DNA of 64,000 nucleotides from Flaveria trinervia (Eukaryota; Streptophyta; Magnoliopsida; Asterales; Asteraceae): NCBI GenBank assembly GCA_025506515.1, contig CM046452.1:73443115-73507114 (forward strand). The letters are read 5' to 3'. A program made the position numbers and the translations under genes. The notes under the pieces are model-generated. The model worked only from the letters and a program-made list of their open reading frames with translations. It did no database searches and was not told the origin of the DNA. Of the stretch, positions 46,229 through 56,339 are shown piece by piece (the first letter of the stretch is position 1; each line of letters starts with the position of its first letter).

Positions 46229-49200
46229 CTAAATCTGCAGTTTGTACATCTCAGAATTTAGCTTCTGGATACCAGATTCAGATGATTTGTTGAGCCAAGG
46301 GTGCTGCAAACATTGGTCAGCGGTGGGTCGTTTTTCTGGTGCAAAATCAAGAATGGGAACCAGGAAGTCTGCAAAATCACGAGCATCATTCACAGAAAAT
46401 TTATAATTTTCAGTTAGTAAGCGAGTGAGAGGGAAGTGTTTCAATCGACGGATCCTTTTGAGGTCACCATATCTGTCAAAGTAGTCTTTTGATCGAAGAC
46501 CTCCAATGGCTATCTGTTGTTATCAACGAACACATCATAAAATTACTAATGAATGATTCTTGTGTATGCTTAATAATTAGTTATTACCTTTCGAGGCATC
46601 TTCCCGAGTATTTCCATCATTAAAGCAAGGTGTTCCTGTAATCATCCCGGATCACCAAATCACAACAATATAATTGATTAGCAAAAACAGGTCAGACTGA
46701 CTAAAAAACAGGCCATGTTGACTCGCAAAACTTGTCTGTTCATTTTATTATTTTGTATATAATTAATGTGTTATAAACTATTAGCAAAACTATACAACTG
46801 AAATAATAATTGTTTTTCAATTAAACTATCTAGTAAAGTCTAATCATATAAATACATTAACTTTCAACATATACAACCAGCTTGAGATAGGCCATTTGGC
46901 AGACTATTGAATGAACAAAAATCAACCCACTTTCAGATAAATGGACAAAAAGTTGCCGTCTTAGTCAGACACGACTAGAGATCGCAAAATGGAAGGTTCA
47001 ATAACAGGTTGATTTCATACCTGACCCAGAAGATATAACATAACTAGTAAATGGGTCAATATTGCTACCTCTAAATACAATATAATTTTATAAGTAGGTA
47101 CTGAGATATGGAATTCTGAATACCTCATCTTCACTGAAACTTTGTACAGTTTTAGGAGCAAACATCATCTCGCCGGTAGCAAGCTCAAACGCTGTGCAAG
47201 CAAACGACCACAAATCAGCTGAATATGTGTATCCTGACTGTAATATAACTTCAGGAGCTTTATATTGCCTTGTTTGAATTTCATCTGCTTTTGGTCTATT
47301 AGCCCAGCATGCACTTCCAAAATCCACAAGTTTACACCTAAAATCAATCCCATCAAGACATCTGTCTTCCTTTGTAATGAGTCGCACACCTCCCAATGAA
47401 GCCCGTCTTGCGGAAATTCTAGCAACTGCTCGTCTAGCCTTCTGCTTTAGCTTTTTCTCAATAGCATTAACTACACCTCTACCACCATTATTCATACTTC
47501 CCTCAGGTTTACTAAGAATGGGGACTGTGTTTGACCGAATTGGATCGTTTGAAGGATTTATGGTGGAAACGAGAAGTATATTTTCAGGTTTTAGGTCTGT
47601 ATGTATTATGCCAAGTTGTCTGTGTAAATAATCCAATGCGGTTAGTATGCACCTACAAATATCCCTTACTCTGTTTAATGGAAGGCCTTTATACCGGTTG
47701 TATCTTATTAGCCGGAGAATGCTATCACCAAGAAACTCAAAAACCATGCAAAAATGTCGTCCATTTGGGCCTGCATGCTTGAAGTGGTCCAGTAATCGAA
47801 TTACACACCTTTTGTTCTCCGGGTCGTTTTTGGTTAATGTGGATACAACTTCGATTTCATGAATGGCAGATTGAGCAAATTCAGGCGCACTTTTCTGGAT
47901 CTTGAGGGCGACATATTTCTACATCATTAGTAGTTGTATAACCAAAAAACATTAGATATGATTACGGATATTCTAAAACAGCAGTCATTGCAATAAGCAT
48001 ATAGAAATTTACCATATACAAGTTTATAATTATATGTGTGTGTTGAACTACCTATGTTCACTGACGTGAACTTCATTTAATATAAATGCTAAGCAGGAGC
48101 ATCAGCATGTGAGAATAACAATATCAGAAAAAAGGACAACTTGCAACAGATAGTCATGTGCTTTAACTTCATTTCAATTTTATTATTGCATTTGTCATAT
48201 TCATTACTGAAATCAATGTACTTTTCAAAATTGAGTAATCTCGACCGCTGACATGATTGAATGGTTAACAAAAATGTTCAGAAGCTTTTACAACAACTTT
48301 TAAAGTCCAGTGACCTAATTAGAAATGAAGATAAACCACGTTTCTATGCATCAATTTACCCAGAGAAGCATAAGAAAGATTATTGCCCAAAAAAGGGACA
48401 CGAAGTCACGAATCACTACTAAGAATTGAATGATATAAGTTATTAGATGAACAAAGAATATCATCCTATAGCAGACAATCATGTATATCCAGAAATAGTA
48501 CATTGAAATAAACATCTACTATTGTTTGGTCCAAAAGCAAATGTCGTTTATAAGACACCTTAGACAAATCCCACATTGTTTCGTTCACAAAAGGGATACC
48601 GGGTTAGTGGATTATAAGGAATGGCTTACCTCAAAAACCTCTCGACTCGTTTTGGGTGCATTGGCTGTGAACGAGAGGATAACTCTACAATTAAGCGTGC
48701 TTGAGTGGCAGTAGTTTCAATGGGAAGTGTCCACTCGGGCAACCAAAACAAACTCGAGAGGTCCTTGTAGGCAAAGTGGATAATAGTGGTTAGTATAAGG
48801 GGCTGGATGTTACAACTTACCTACAGATAAGTGTAGCTACATACGAAATAACTAAGATCTGAATATAGTCATGCACACATTGTGTATTTTGATGAAAAAT
48901 ATATTTCTTACTGAGCTATGCATTGGAAAGGCTTGTTCCATGCAATTGTCAAGCCAATACAATTCATCAACTTGATTTAGATTTATTAATATGTTTAATA
49001 CATTCAAATATCTCACGGCTTTAATAAGTTTAACCATGATTCCAAACTCCAAATAGATTATTATGCCTAGCTTAGGTCTCACAGAACCAGCCAATATCAA
49101 TACCTATTATGTAACTAACACTATATAATATGACTTGATGATCTTTAAATCTCATCACGTATTTCTTTTGCAATAATGATCTTAGGCACAAAGAAATCCT

Positions 49201-50586
49201 GTTGTACACCCATGTTATATAAGAAAAAGAATAAGATGATCAGAGCACCACGTATGGGCTGAATCAACTTAAAACAAGATAGCAATCATCAGCTTGTACC
49301 ACCATCAACTTTGCTTTTCCCAAGATAACATGACACTAACAAGATAAATTGAAAAACACTAGCATTTTGTAATATACTCGATATATTTCAAGTGGTGAAA
49401 CTGCAATAAAAATATAATTTAACAAACAAATTTGTTGGACCAAGTGTGGTTATCAGGCCTATCAAGACACACACTCAAAGGCTTAAAGCACACGCACTTG
49501 AACAAAGTGTTCAACTCTTTATATTAATTGAAAAGTAATTACAAGAGCTACTAGAACTATAATTGGACTTCAACTTATATAGAAAATAAACAATGCAACT
49601 ACTAGTCCTACATGTACGTAAACATAACAACCTCTAAGTCTTCCACTTTCCCATGTTTTCTCCAATTTACTCAGTCAGCATATGGACCAAATGACCAATT
49701 CACACATGAATTCTCAATTTAAAATAAGTAAATAAACATGAATATGGAATTCTTCTGCTGCAAGTTTGGAGCCAAATCTGACCCGTATTCAAAACCCACA
49801 GCCCGTGACCCGTCTGACCCGTCTGACCCGCTGGCCTGTGACCCGTGAACAACTCTCTTAACCCAACACAAATTAAACATGATGCCGGTTAACATCAAAG
49901 AAAGATGAAATCTTGCTCCCGATACCTGCCTTACAAAAACCAGTGTATACTTAGTGCTTACTTAATACCCTAAGTAGCTCTAAATGTTCATTGGTTCTTA
50001 ACTAATAACCAGATGAACCTCAACTGGATATTCCATTCAATATTAGTCTACAAATCCCAGATTTTAGTACCACTTTTTTCAAACCTATTGAATCAAATGC
50101 AACAGCCCCTGAAGGGCAGTAACAGATCCCAAAAGACTAGTCATACGGACTGAAACCATAATATTTGTAGACGCAAACAGATAAATAATTTCCCCTTTGG
50201 AAATAACGAATGCTGCAGCATTTTTAACTAACAGATCATATTCTATTTGAATTTCAACATGAGCTTAAAATTTGTAAATACGCAATTACTGTACACAGTC
50301 ACTAGGTTAACATATTCAAGCACATCACTCAAGGAATTCGGAAGCAAATTACTTTTATGCGATGCTGCAGAAAACTAACTCCAATAATGGAATGAAAACT
50401 TACAGATGTTTGGGAATCATAAGCAAGCCAAACGGTGGAGAACTGGCCCCATCCGAGCTTCCGTTGAGCGATGTATCGACCACCGGCGAACGTATCGCCG
50501 ACTCTAACCGCGTGGTACCCTCCTTTCCTGTAGGAATTCATGCACTCATCTTCCTCCTCCGATCCAGATGAAGAAGAACACGACAT
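46229..50586 (-). CDS. SRPK: SR-protein-specific kinase (SRPK family), four exons
   Basis: Exons: 50586-50404, 47918-47124, 46635-46588 and 46513-46229. All junctions are GT-AG and phase 0, giving 436 residues, close to the roughly 440 of the shorter plant SRPKs. SRPKs phosphorylate RS domains of splicing factors and so influence their localisation and splicing. Visible motifs: MSCSSSSGSEEED acidic start, glycine loop LGWGQFSTVW (34-43), catalytic lysine in YVALKI (K67), the SRPK-type catalytic loop HTDLKPEN (167-174, threonine replacing the usual arginine of HRD), DFG at 260-262, and YKAPEVILQSGY. An insert of about 85 residues, rich in Lys/Arg/Ala, separates catalytic loop and DFG, as in the family's spacer. 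An upstream ATG at 50625 would add 13 residues, but MSCSSSSGS matches remembered plant homologues. No lesion is visible. Confidence 0.92.
47919..50403 (-). other. SRPK intron 1, with repeat insertions
   Basis: An intron of about 2.5 kb, with donor GTAAGT at 50403-50398 and acceptor ...GATGTAG at 47925-47919. It holds a solo LTR (49433-49868) and, at about 48515-48815, a segment resembling a Copia LTR fragment (CAAATCCCACATTGTTTCG, CTCGAGAGGTCCTTGTAGG). The exact ends of that segment were not found. The rest is AT-rich. Confidence 0.75.
49433..49868. mobile_element. Solo LTR, 436 bp, in SRPK intron 1
   Basis: It starts TGTTGGACC and ends AACCCAACA (a perfect 6 bp terminal inverted repeat TGTTGG/CCAACA). 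CAAATT lies directly on both sides (49427-49432 and 49869-49874). There is no internal region. Size and ends fit a Copia LTR. Confidence 0.75.
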
Positions 50587-50931
50587 GATGGAATTGAATC
50601 GATTGATCTGAATTCTGAAGCACACAGAAAGTTGATTTTTGAAGAACAGAAGACACTGGTGTGTGGCTTGAAGGCGATCAATCTTACACTATCAACTTAT
50701 CAACTGAGAGAGAGTGTGAGACCGAACCATTGTAACTTGTAGGAATGATTTTCAGCTAGGTATTTTGTTATTAATTTTTTATTATTATTACTACTAGCTT
50801 GCTATTGTATTATACGAAATTAAATAAATAAAATTTTAAAGGAAAATTACATGTTTTTTTATATACTTTATTATTTATATATATATATATATAATATATA
50901 TATATATATATTATATATATATATATATATA
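50587..50931. other. SRPK 5' flank and AT tract
   Basis: Upstream region of the SRPK gene (transcribed leftwards). 50700-50760 is pyrimidine-rich on the minus strand and probably part of the 5' UTR or promoter. From 50877 to 50931 it is an (AT)n microsatellite, which abuts the inverted repeat beyond. Confidence 0.6.
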
Positions 50932-51661
50932 TCCAACTTAAAATTTTAATTACATATATCCTTTTGTAAAACTTAGTTAACTCAAATTAAAAGTTTAATT
51001 ACATATATACTCTTCTAAAACATAGCTAATTACATATATACTCAAATTAAAGTTAATATGCTTTACTAAACAAAAATATTATATATTTACCAATTTTATT
51101 ACTTTTATTAAAAATAACTTATATAATTAGTATTTTACTCTTATTTTTATTAAACTATAAGTTTATGCATTTTCTCTTTACTAGCTTTTAAAGTTTTGAT
51201 TATTTACTAATATTTTTATACTAATATTTTTTATTTCTTTATGTTTTTTTACATATGCTAATTTTTTCTGGTACGTGTACGAGACACTTCCAGTCTTATT
51301 ATGCAACATAAAAATATATGTTCGGATCATGTTGCATAATGAGACGTTAAGTGTCTCGTACAGGAATCAAAAAAATTATCTTCAAAAGATAAAAAAAACA
51401 TAAAAACGTTAATATAGGTTTATTAGTAAATAGTCAAAATTCGAAAAGCTAGTAAAAAGAAAATATATAATTTTATAGTTTAATAAAAATAGGAGTAAAA
51501 TACTAATTATATAAGTTATTTTTAATAAAAGTAATAAAATTGATAAATATGTAATATTTATATTTAATAAAACGGATATATGTAATTAAACTTTTAATTT
51601 TGGTATATGTAATTAACTAAGTTTTTCAATGGGATATATGTAATTAAAATTTTAAGTTGGG
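50932..51661. repeat. Large inverted repeat (foldback), about 730 bp
   Basis: The left arm starts CCAACTTAAAATTTTAATTA (50933) and the right arm ends TAATTAAAATTTTAAGTTGG (51660). In between, long matched stretches include AAAAATAACTTATATAATTA (51110-51130) with its complement at about 51496-51515, CTTTTTACTAGCTTTT-type blocks, and the inner arms GTACGAGACACTT (51277) with AAGTGTCTCGTAC (51349). The loop is only about 20-30 bp around 51318. Arms are about 350 bp with few mismatches. No coding capacity. It starts about 345 bp upstream of the SRPK start codon. Further TATATGTAATTAA units continue to about 51735. Confidence 0.9.
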
Positions 51662-51739
51662 TATACGTGTAATTGATGAAGTTTACAGGGGGGTATATGT
51701 AATTAAAATTTTAAGTCAGATATATATGTAATTGATAAA

Positions 51740-52300
51740 GTTTGTAAGAGAGAGAAATTTGTATGAGTATTTTTATTATTATAATACCCTTTTGGATTAA
51801 AAATTGATGTGTGATGTTTAAAAAAATAACAAGTGACAAAAAAGTGGGATAAAAGAAAGATAAGTGGTAAAAAAAACCTTTTTTTGTTAAATGTTATAGA
51901 TATAGATTAGTATTAAGCCCATGTTTAGGATTACTTATTTTTTAAAACTTAACTTTTGAAAAGTTATTTTTCAAAAGTTAATCCTATTAACTTCTAAAAA
52001 GTAACTTATTAACCCTTTAAAATCAACTTTTAAAACTTTTGCCAAACACACTTATTAACATTTCAAAAGTTAATAAGTCAAAAGTTAATCTATAGTTGGT
52101 TTGTCAAACATGGCATAAAAATCAGTTTTGATATCTGGTTTTAAAAAAATAGACTTTCATACTAGACTAGATAGCAGGATAAACGTTAGGTTTTTCTATT
52201 AGTCAGTATGAAATTATTAAAATATATTTTAATTATTGTGTTTGAGGTTGGTTGTACTAACAAGAGAAGCATGATTGGAATTTGAATCTTGTCTTTTTGT
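51740..52300. other. Intergenic, no gene seen
   Basis: AT-rich. Around 51930-52090 the phrase AAAAGTTA/TAACTTTT recurs in both orientations, giving a small foldback. Nothing else is recognised. Confidence 0.5.
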
Positions 52301-52304
52301 TATT

Positions 52305-52440
52305 ATATACATACATGTGTGTATATATATGTACACATATATATATATATATATGTGTGTGTGTGTATGTGTGTGTGTGTGCGCGCGCGCGCGCACATGC
52401 GTGTGTGTGCGTATGTGTGTGTGTGCGCGCGTGTGTGTAG
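52305..52440. repeat. Compound (TA)n(TG)n(CG)n microsatellite
   Basis: ATATAT, then GTGTGT, then GCGCGCGCGC, then GTGTGT. It abuts the C-terminal end of the plastid-derived ndhK sequence and seems to have grown from or into it. Confidence 0.95.
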
Positions 52441-53019
52441 TAGAACACTGATTCTCTCGCTGAGACAGAATTCTATCTAGATAGATTTCTCGAGATATGT
52501 TCCTCCGAAGTTTTGTTATAGCATCATAATTGCTTCTGGTTTAGGTGGACAGCCTGGCAAATAGACATCCACAGGAATAAGCTTATTGACTCCACGAACA
52601 AACTTATAAGAACTGGTACTGAACATCCCCCCTGTAATTGTACATGCTCCCATAGCAATAACATATTTTGGTTTGGGCATTTGCTCGTATAATCTCACTA
52701 AGGAAGGGGTCATTTTCACTGTTCTTGTTCCCGTGTTAAAATAAGGTCCGCTTATTTAGGACTCGATCTTGGTACTAGTCCATAACGATCAAAGTCGAAT
52801 CATGAGCCTATTAGTGAAGCAAATTCAACGAAGCAACAACTGGTACCATAGAGAAGAGGCCATAAACTAGAGAGTCTTGACCAGTTTGAAAGATCATTTA
52901 ATGTAGTTGAAATAACTAAATTTTGGTTGTTCGATGAAATAAGAGAAACTCAATGGAATTCATAACTATCTAAAACCGTTTTTCTTTTTATTGTCTGAAT
53001 ATTCAGGAGCTAAGACCAT
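52440..53019 (-). pseudogene. ndhK: NAD(P)H-plastoquinone oxidoreductase subunit K, plastid-derived
   Basis: Starts MVLAPEYSDN at 53019, overlapping the end of ndhC by 10 bp as in plastids. Recognisable downstream parts are SLWPLLYGTSCC-type sequence, KMTPSLVRLYEQMPKPKYVI, MGACTITGGMFS and IPVDVYLPGCPPKPEA. A one-base frameshift near 52527 is followed by DAITKLRRNISREIY and SQRENQCSTTH, which runs into the microsatellite. In-frame stops and small indels occur in the N-terminal half. The plastid protein is an iron-sulphur subunit of the NDH complex. This copy cannot encode it. Confidence 0.9.
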
Positions 53020-53372
53020 TCCAATGCTCCCTTTCGCCATGCATAAACTAAACCAACAATTAAGATAAGCACGAAAGTTAAAGCTTCTACAAATACAAAT
53101 ACATCTAATACATCAAAACTCATTACCCATTGATAAAGAAAAAACGTTTCCACATCATAAACAACAAAAACTATAGCAAACATATAATAGCGAATTTTAA
53201 ATTGTAACCAAGCGTCACCTATTGGTTCTGTACATGATTCATAACTAGAAAGTTTATCCGGTCCTTTGTTAATCGGAGCTAAAAATCCCGAAATGATAAA
53301 TACCAAAATAGGAATAAGACTTGATATTATCATAAATGCCCAAAAAATATCATATTCGTAAAGCAGAAACAT
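53010..53372 (-). pseudogene. ndhC: NAD(P)H-plastoquinone oxidoreductase subunit 3, plastid-derived, open frame kept
   Basis: A full 120-codon frame, the normal ndhC length, from MFLLYEYDIFWAF to YAWRKGALEWS, with three hydrophobic helices. Several usually conserved positions differ (SYESCTEP, FFLYQW, FKIRYY), more than expected for a living plastid gene, and the neighbouring ndhK is broken. It therefore looks like a drifting nuclear copy that has kept its frame by chance. No nuclear promoter or transit peptide is seen. Confidence 0.88.
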
Positions 53373-53690
53373 AGATGCACTCCTATAAATGTGGAAAATA
53401 TACTAGATTAGTCAATTCGATTTGAAATTATTAAGTTGTTCGTAACTGTTTAATAATCTTGAGAACCACCATTTTTTATGAAAATTTTAGGAATCAATAT
53501 CAACCATACATTTTAGTCATATGCAAGTCACATGTCAATTTCACCTTTTTTAAACGTGTATAACTTTTTTTTGATATTATTTTTTCAAAAAAATTACCAT
53601 TAATTTTACTATTTTTTATCTTTCCAACGTCTACCATATTGATATATATTTTTTTAAAAAGTTATCCGGCCGTTATTTACACATATATAA

Positions 53691-56332
53691 TGTCACACCC
53701 CAACCTTGACGGCGGAAACGTCGAGGTGTGAGGGTTAAGATCGTTCACAGTCACATAATGCTATTAATAATCCAATTATATATTAAACATAAGTTTCAAT
53801 TGTACCATTACAATCATAAGTCTCAAAGTAATTAAAAACATAACATAAGATGCAACAAGTCATTTTTATTTTATTTATTTATCTAGGTCCATTCCTAGAT
53901 GTACAAGCTTCAAAGAGTAGAAATCAAGCTTGAGTATTTCCTGAAACATGTTAAAAATAAAAATGTCAACAATAATGTCGGTGAAATTTCCATAGTTTGA
54001 AATACATAGATATATAAAAGATGGCAATTCATGTTATAAGTTAGAGAGCAAAGTAACTAGGGATGTAAGACGGAATGCACAATCAAACCTTGACAAAGTT
54101 TTACAAGTCTCAAACGTTTACAAGTATATACGATTAGCTAAGTGTACTTGGATTAACCAAGCAGGCTTGTCAGGCCCATAGATCTATAAAGTAGCCAGGC
54201 TAGCAATAGTTAATGATTGTACATATATTCGACATTACATGGTAGCTACAAAATTCAACTAACCACAACACACAAGTAAATTGCCATAAGTTTACAAGAA
54301 TCAAACGTTTACAACTGCAATAGTTATAAAGTAACATGTCTCACCCCAAAGTGTGAAATATGAAAAAGGGGAATAGAAATACTCACTTGATCTAAATATA
54401 AAGTTGACGATTATTAAGAAATATAATAAGCAACGATCCAATGTAATGCTTCACAATACACCTAAAATATATAATTATAAGGTTTAAGTTTATAACTAAT
54501 CTTAATGAATTAACGAGAATTAGGGTTTTGTATGAAACGTGGTAATTATATATTTTTATTAATTACATTAAGTGATAAAAGAAAAGAAACATACGAAGTA
54601 AGCATTTTAGTATAAAATTTCAAGGTTCGGTAGCCTTTATAACATTTGAAATAACCCTCATTTTACCCAATGATATATGCTCATTATTTAAATAAATAAG
54701 GATTTAGTGAATTACAACAATATTTAAAGTCTAATTTATTGGAAAAATAATTTAAATATATCATTTTGAATAATAAATGATTTTGTAAGTTTAAACAATA
54801 TGTCAAGTCTATCTAAAAGTATATTATTTGAATTCCATAGGATTAAACCAAGAATAACCTTTGTTTTTAAAGAATTATTCTATTAAAAATTAGTTAATTA
54901 TTTACATTTTAAAAATAAATAAATAATCAAATAAACAGAATAGTAATTAAATAATTTTAGAAATTTATTCGGTGGCCACAAAATTTATTAGAGTTTATAA
55001 AAATATTTTTTTATATTTTTTAAGAATTTTTCCAAACCAAGATTTTAGGCTAAAAGCCTTAAAAAAATACATGAGGGTCCCTAGGTTCGAACCCGGGACC
55101 TCATGTTTAAAGCACAACACCTTAACCATTGAACCAAAGGCCTCAGCCGCGAGATAAGTTGGTTTCAAAAGTTTAAAAACATAAACAAAGGAAATCCCCA
55201 AATTTCCCCAAGAACTCTAATGTCAAATTGATCCAAATCAGTCAACAATTCACGTATGTTAATTGATTTAACATTAGGGCTTTTAATCCCCATGCGAAAT
55301 CGAATGTGTGAGTGGGTTCATCTTACCTGATTATGAACAAATTGAAGCGATCACACTCGATTTAGTCTCGATCCACTTCGCGAAGAACAAATGTTTAGAA
55401 TCGATGATCACGTGAAGTTTCCAAGAAATTGTGATTACAAAGAGTTGAAAAGGGATCGAATGAATAATACCCCTCTGTTAAATAGTTCTAATTGGATGTA
55501 ACCAAACCTTAAACGGTTGCGATTTGAATATGATTGTAAATGGTTAAATTCAAGGTTTAATTCATCGTTTCAACTGGAATTGGAATCATTGGTAAATTAA
55601 GAACGTTGAGCCGAACGTTTGAACTCGTTTAATTGGATTATTAATAAATTTTAATGGTCGAACGGTTCGGACTTAATCACGGTTACAGTTTCGATTGATT
55701 CCTTAGTGAAACAGACGTTTTGGTGGTTATTGATGGTTACAGGTTCGATCCATGGCTACGCTCGAGAGGAAACGATTTAATTTGATTAAAACGCTTTTAT
55801 TTTGACCGTTTAGCCCTCGCCAGAGTTGGCCGGAGATGGCCGGCGATATGGCAGGAAAAACGAGGTTGAAGATAGGCGGGAGGGTTGGGTTTGTAAATTA
55901 AAAATTTACACTTTGGCCCCTCAAACTTTGAATTGTTATTATTTTATGCAAATAATATTCTTTTAAAGTTTATAAATTGACAAAACAACCCCTAAACTTA
56001 ATTAACTTTAAGTTTTAAGTATTTTTCTTTATTTTAAGTTTAATAACTTTCATAAATTATTATTATTATTATTTCTGTTATTATTATTATTATTAAGTAT
56101 TATTATTATTGTATAACTTACTTGTCTTTTATTGTTAATATTATTATTGCTAAAATCATTATTATTATTGTTACTTATTTATTAACATCATCAACTTTCA
56201 AATTAAGAAAAATTAAAGACAAATTAAAAACAATAAGCATAAGTAGCCCAAAAGTTTAATAAATGCCATCAATAGTTCTTACAAGAATTAACGACGTTAA
56301 CTTTTAATTTAACCAAAATTCAAGATGTTACA
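53691..56332 (-). repeat. Tekay-type 3' LTR, complete
   Basis: 2,642 bp. It contains an embedded tRNA-like stretch (55060-55142), a (TTA)n tract (56058-56112), and two short inverted phrases, CAAGCTTGAGTATTTC (53925) and GAAATACTCACTTGAT (54376), which bound the segment that is inverted in the other LTR. The minus-strand polypurine tract AAGTTGGGGAGAC adjoins at 56333-56345. Confidence 0.92.
55060..55142 (-). repeat. tRNA-like (SINE-head-like) sequence inside LTR
   Basis: The minus strand has an A-box-like TGGTTCAATGGTTAAGG (about 55119-55135) and a B-box-like GGTTCGAACCTAGGG (about 55078-55092), about 30 bp apart. It is repeated at about 61900-61982 in the other LTR. There is no cloverleaf acceptor stem, so it is not called as a tRNA gene. 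Confidence 0.6.
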
Positions 56333-56339
56333 GTCTCCC

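Larger units (their letters stand above)
52440..53480 (-). other. Nuclear plastid DNA insertion (NUPT), ndhC-ndhK
   Basis: About 1 kb of plastid sequence carries ndhC and ndhK in their native order and overlap, with part of the ndhC upstream region (about 53373-53480). Flanks are nuclear: a microsatellite on the left, AT-rich sequence and a Gypsy element on the right. Point changes and a frameshift in ndhK show decay after transfer. The right boundary is approximate. Confidence 0.88.

Noticed and set aside
52257..52480. His/Thr-rich and Cys/Val-rich open frames on both strands
   Set aside because: Translation of the TA/TG/CG microsatellite.
53010..53372. Functional ndhC, or the window being plastid DNA
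   Set aside because: Adjacent ndhK is broken, the flanks are a microsatellite and a nuclear retrotransposon, and conserved ndhC positions are altered.
55060..55142. Possible tRNA gene
   Set aside because: A- and B-box-like blocks are present, but there is no acceptor stem, anticodon arm or expected length. It is repeated with the LTR, so it is SINE-like rather than a tRNA.
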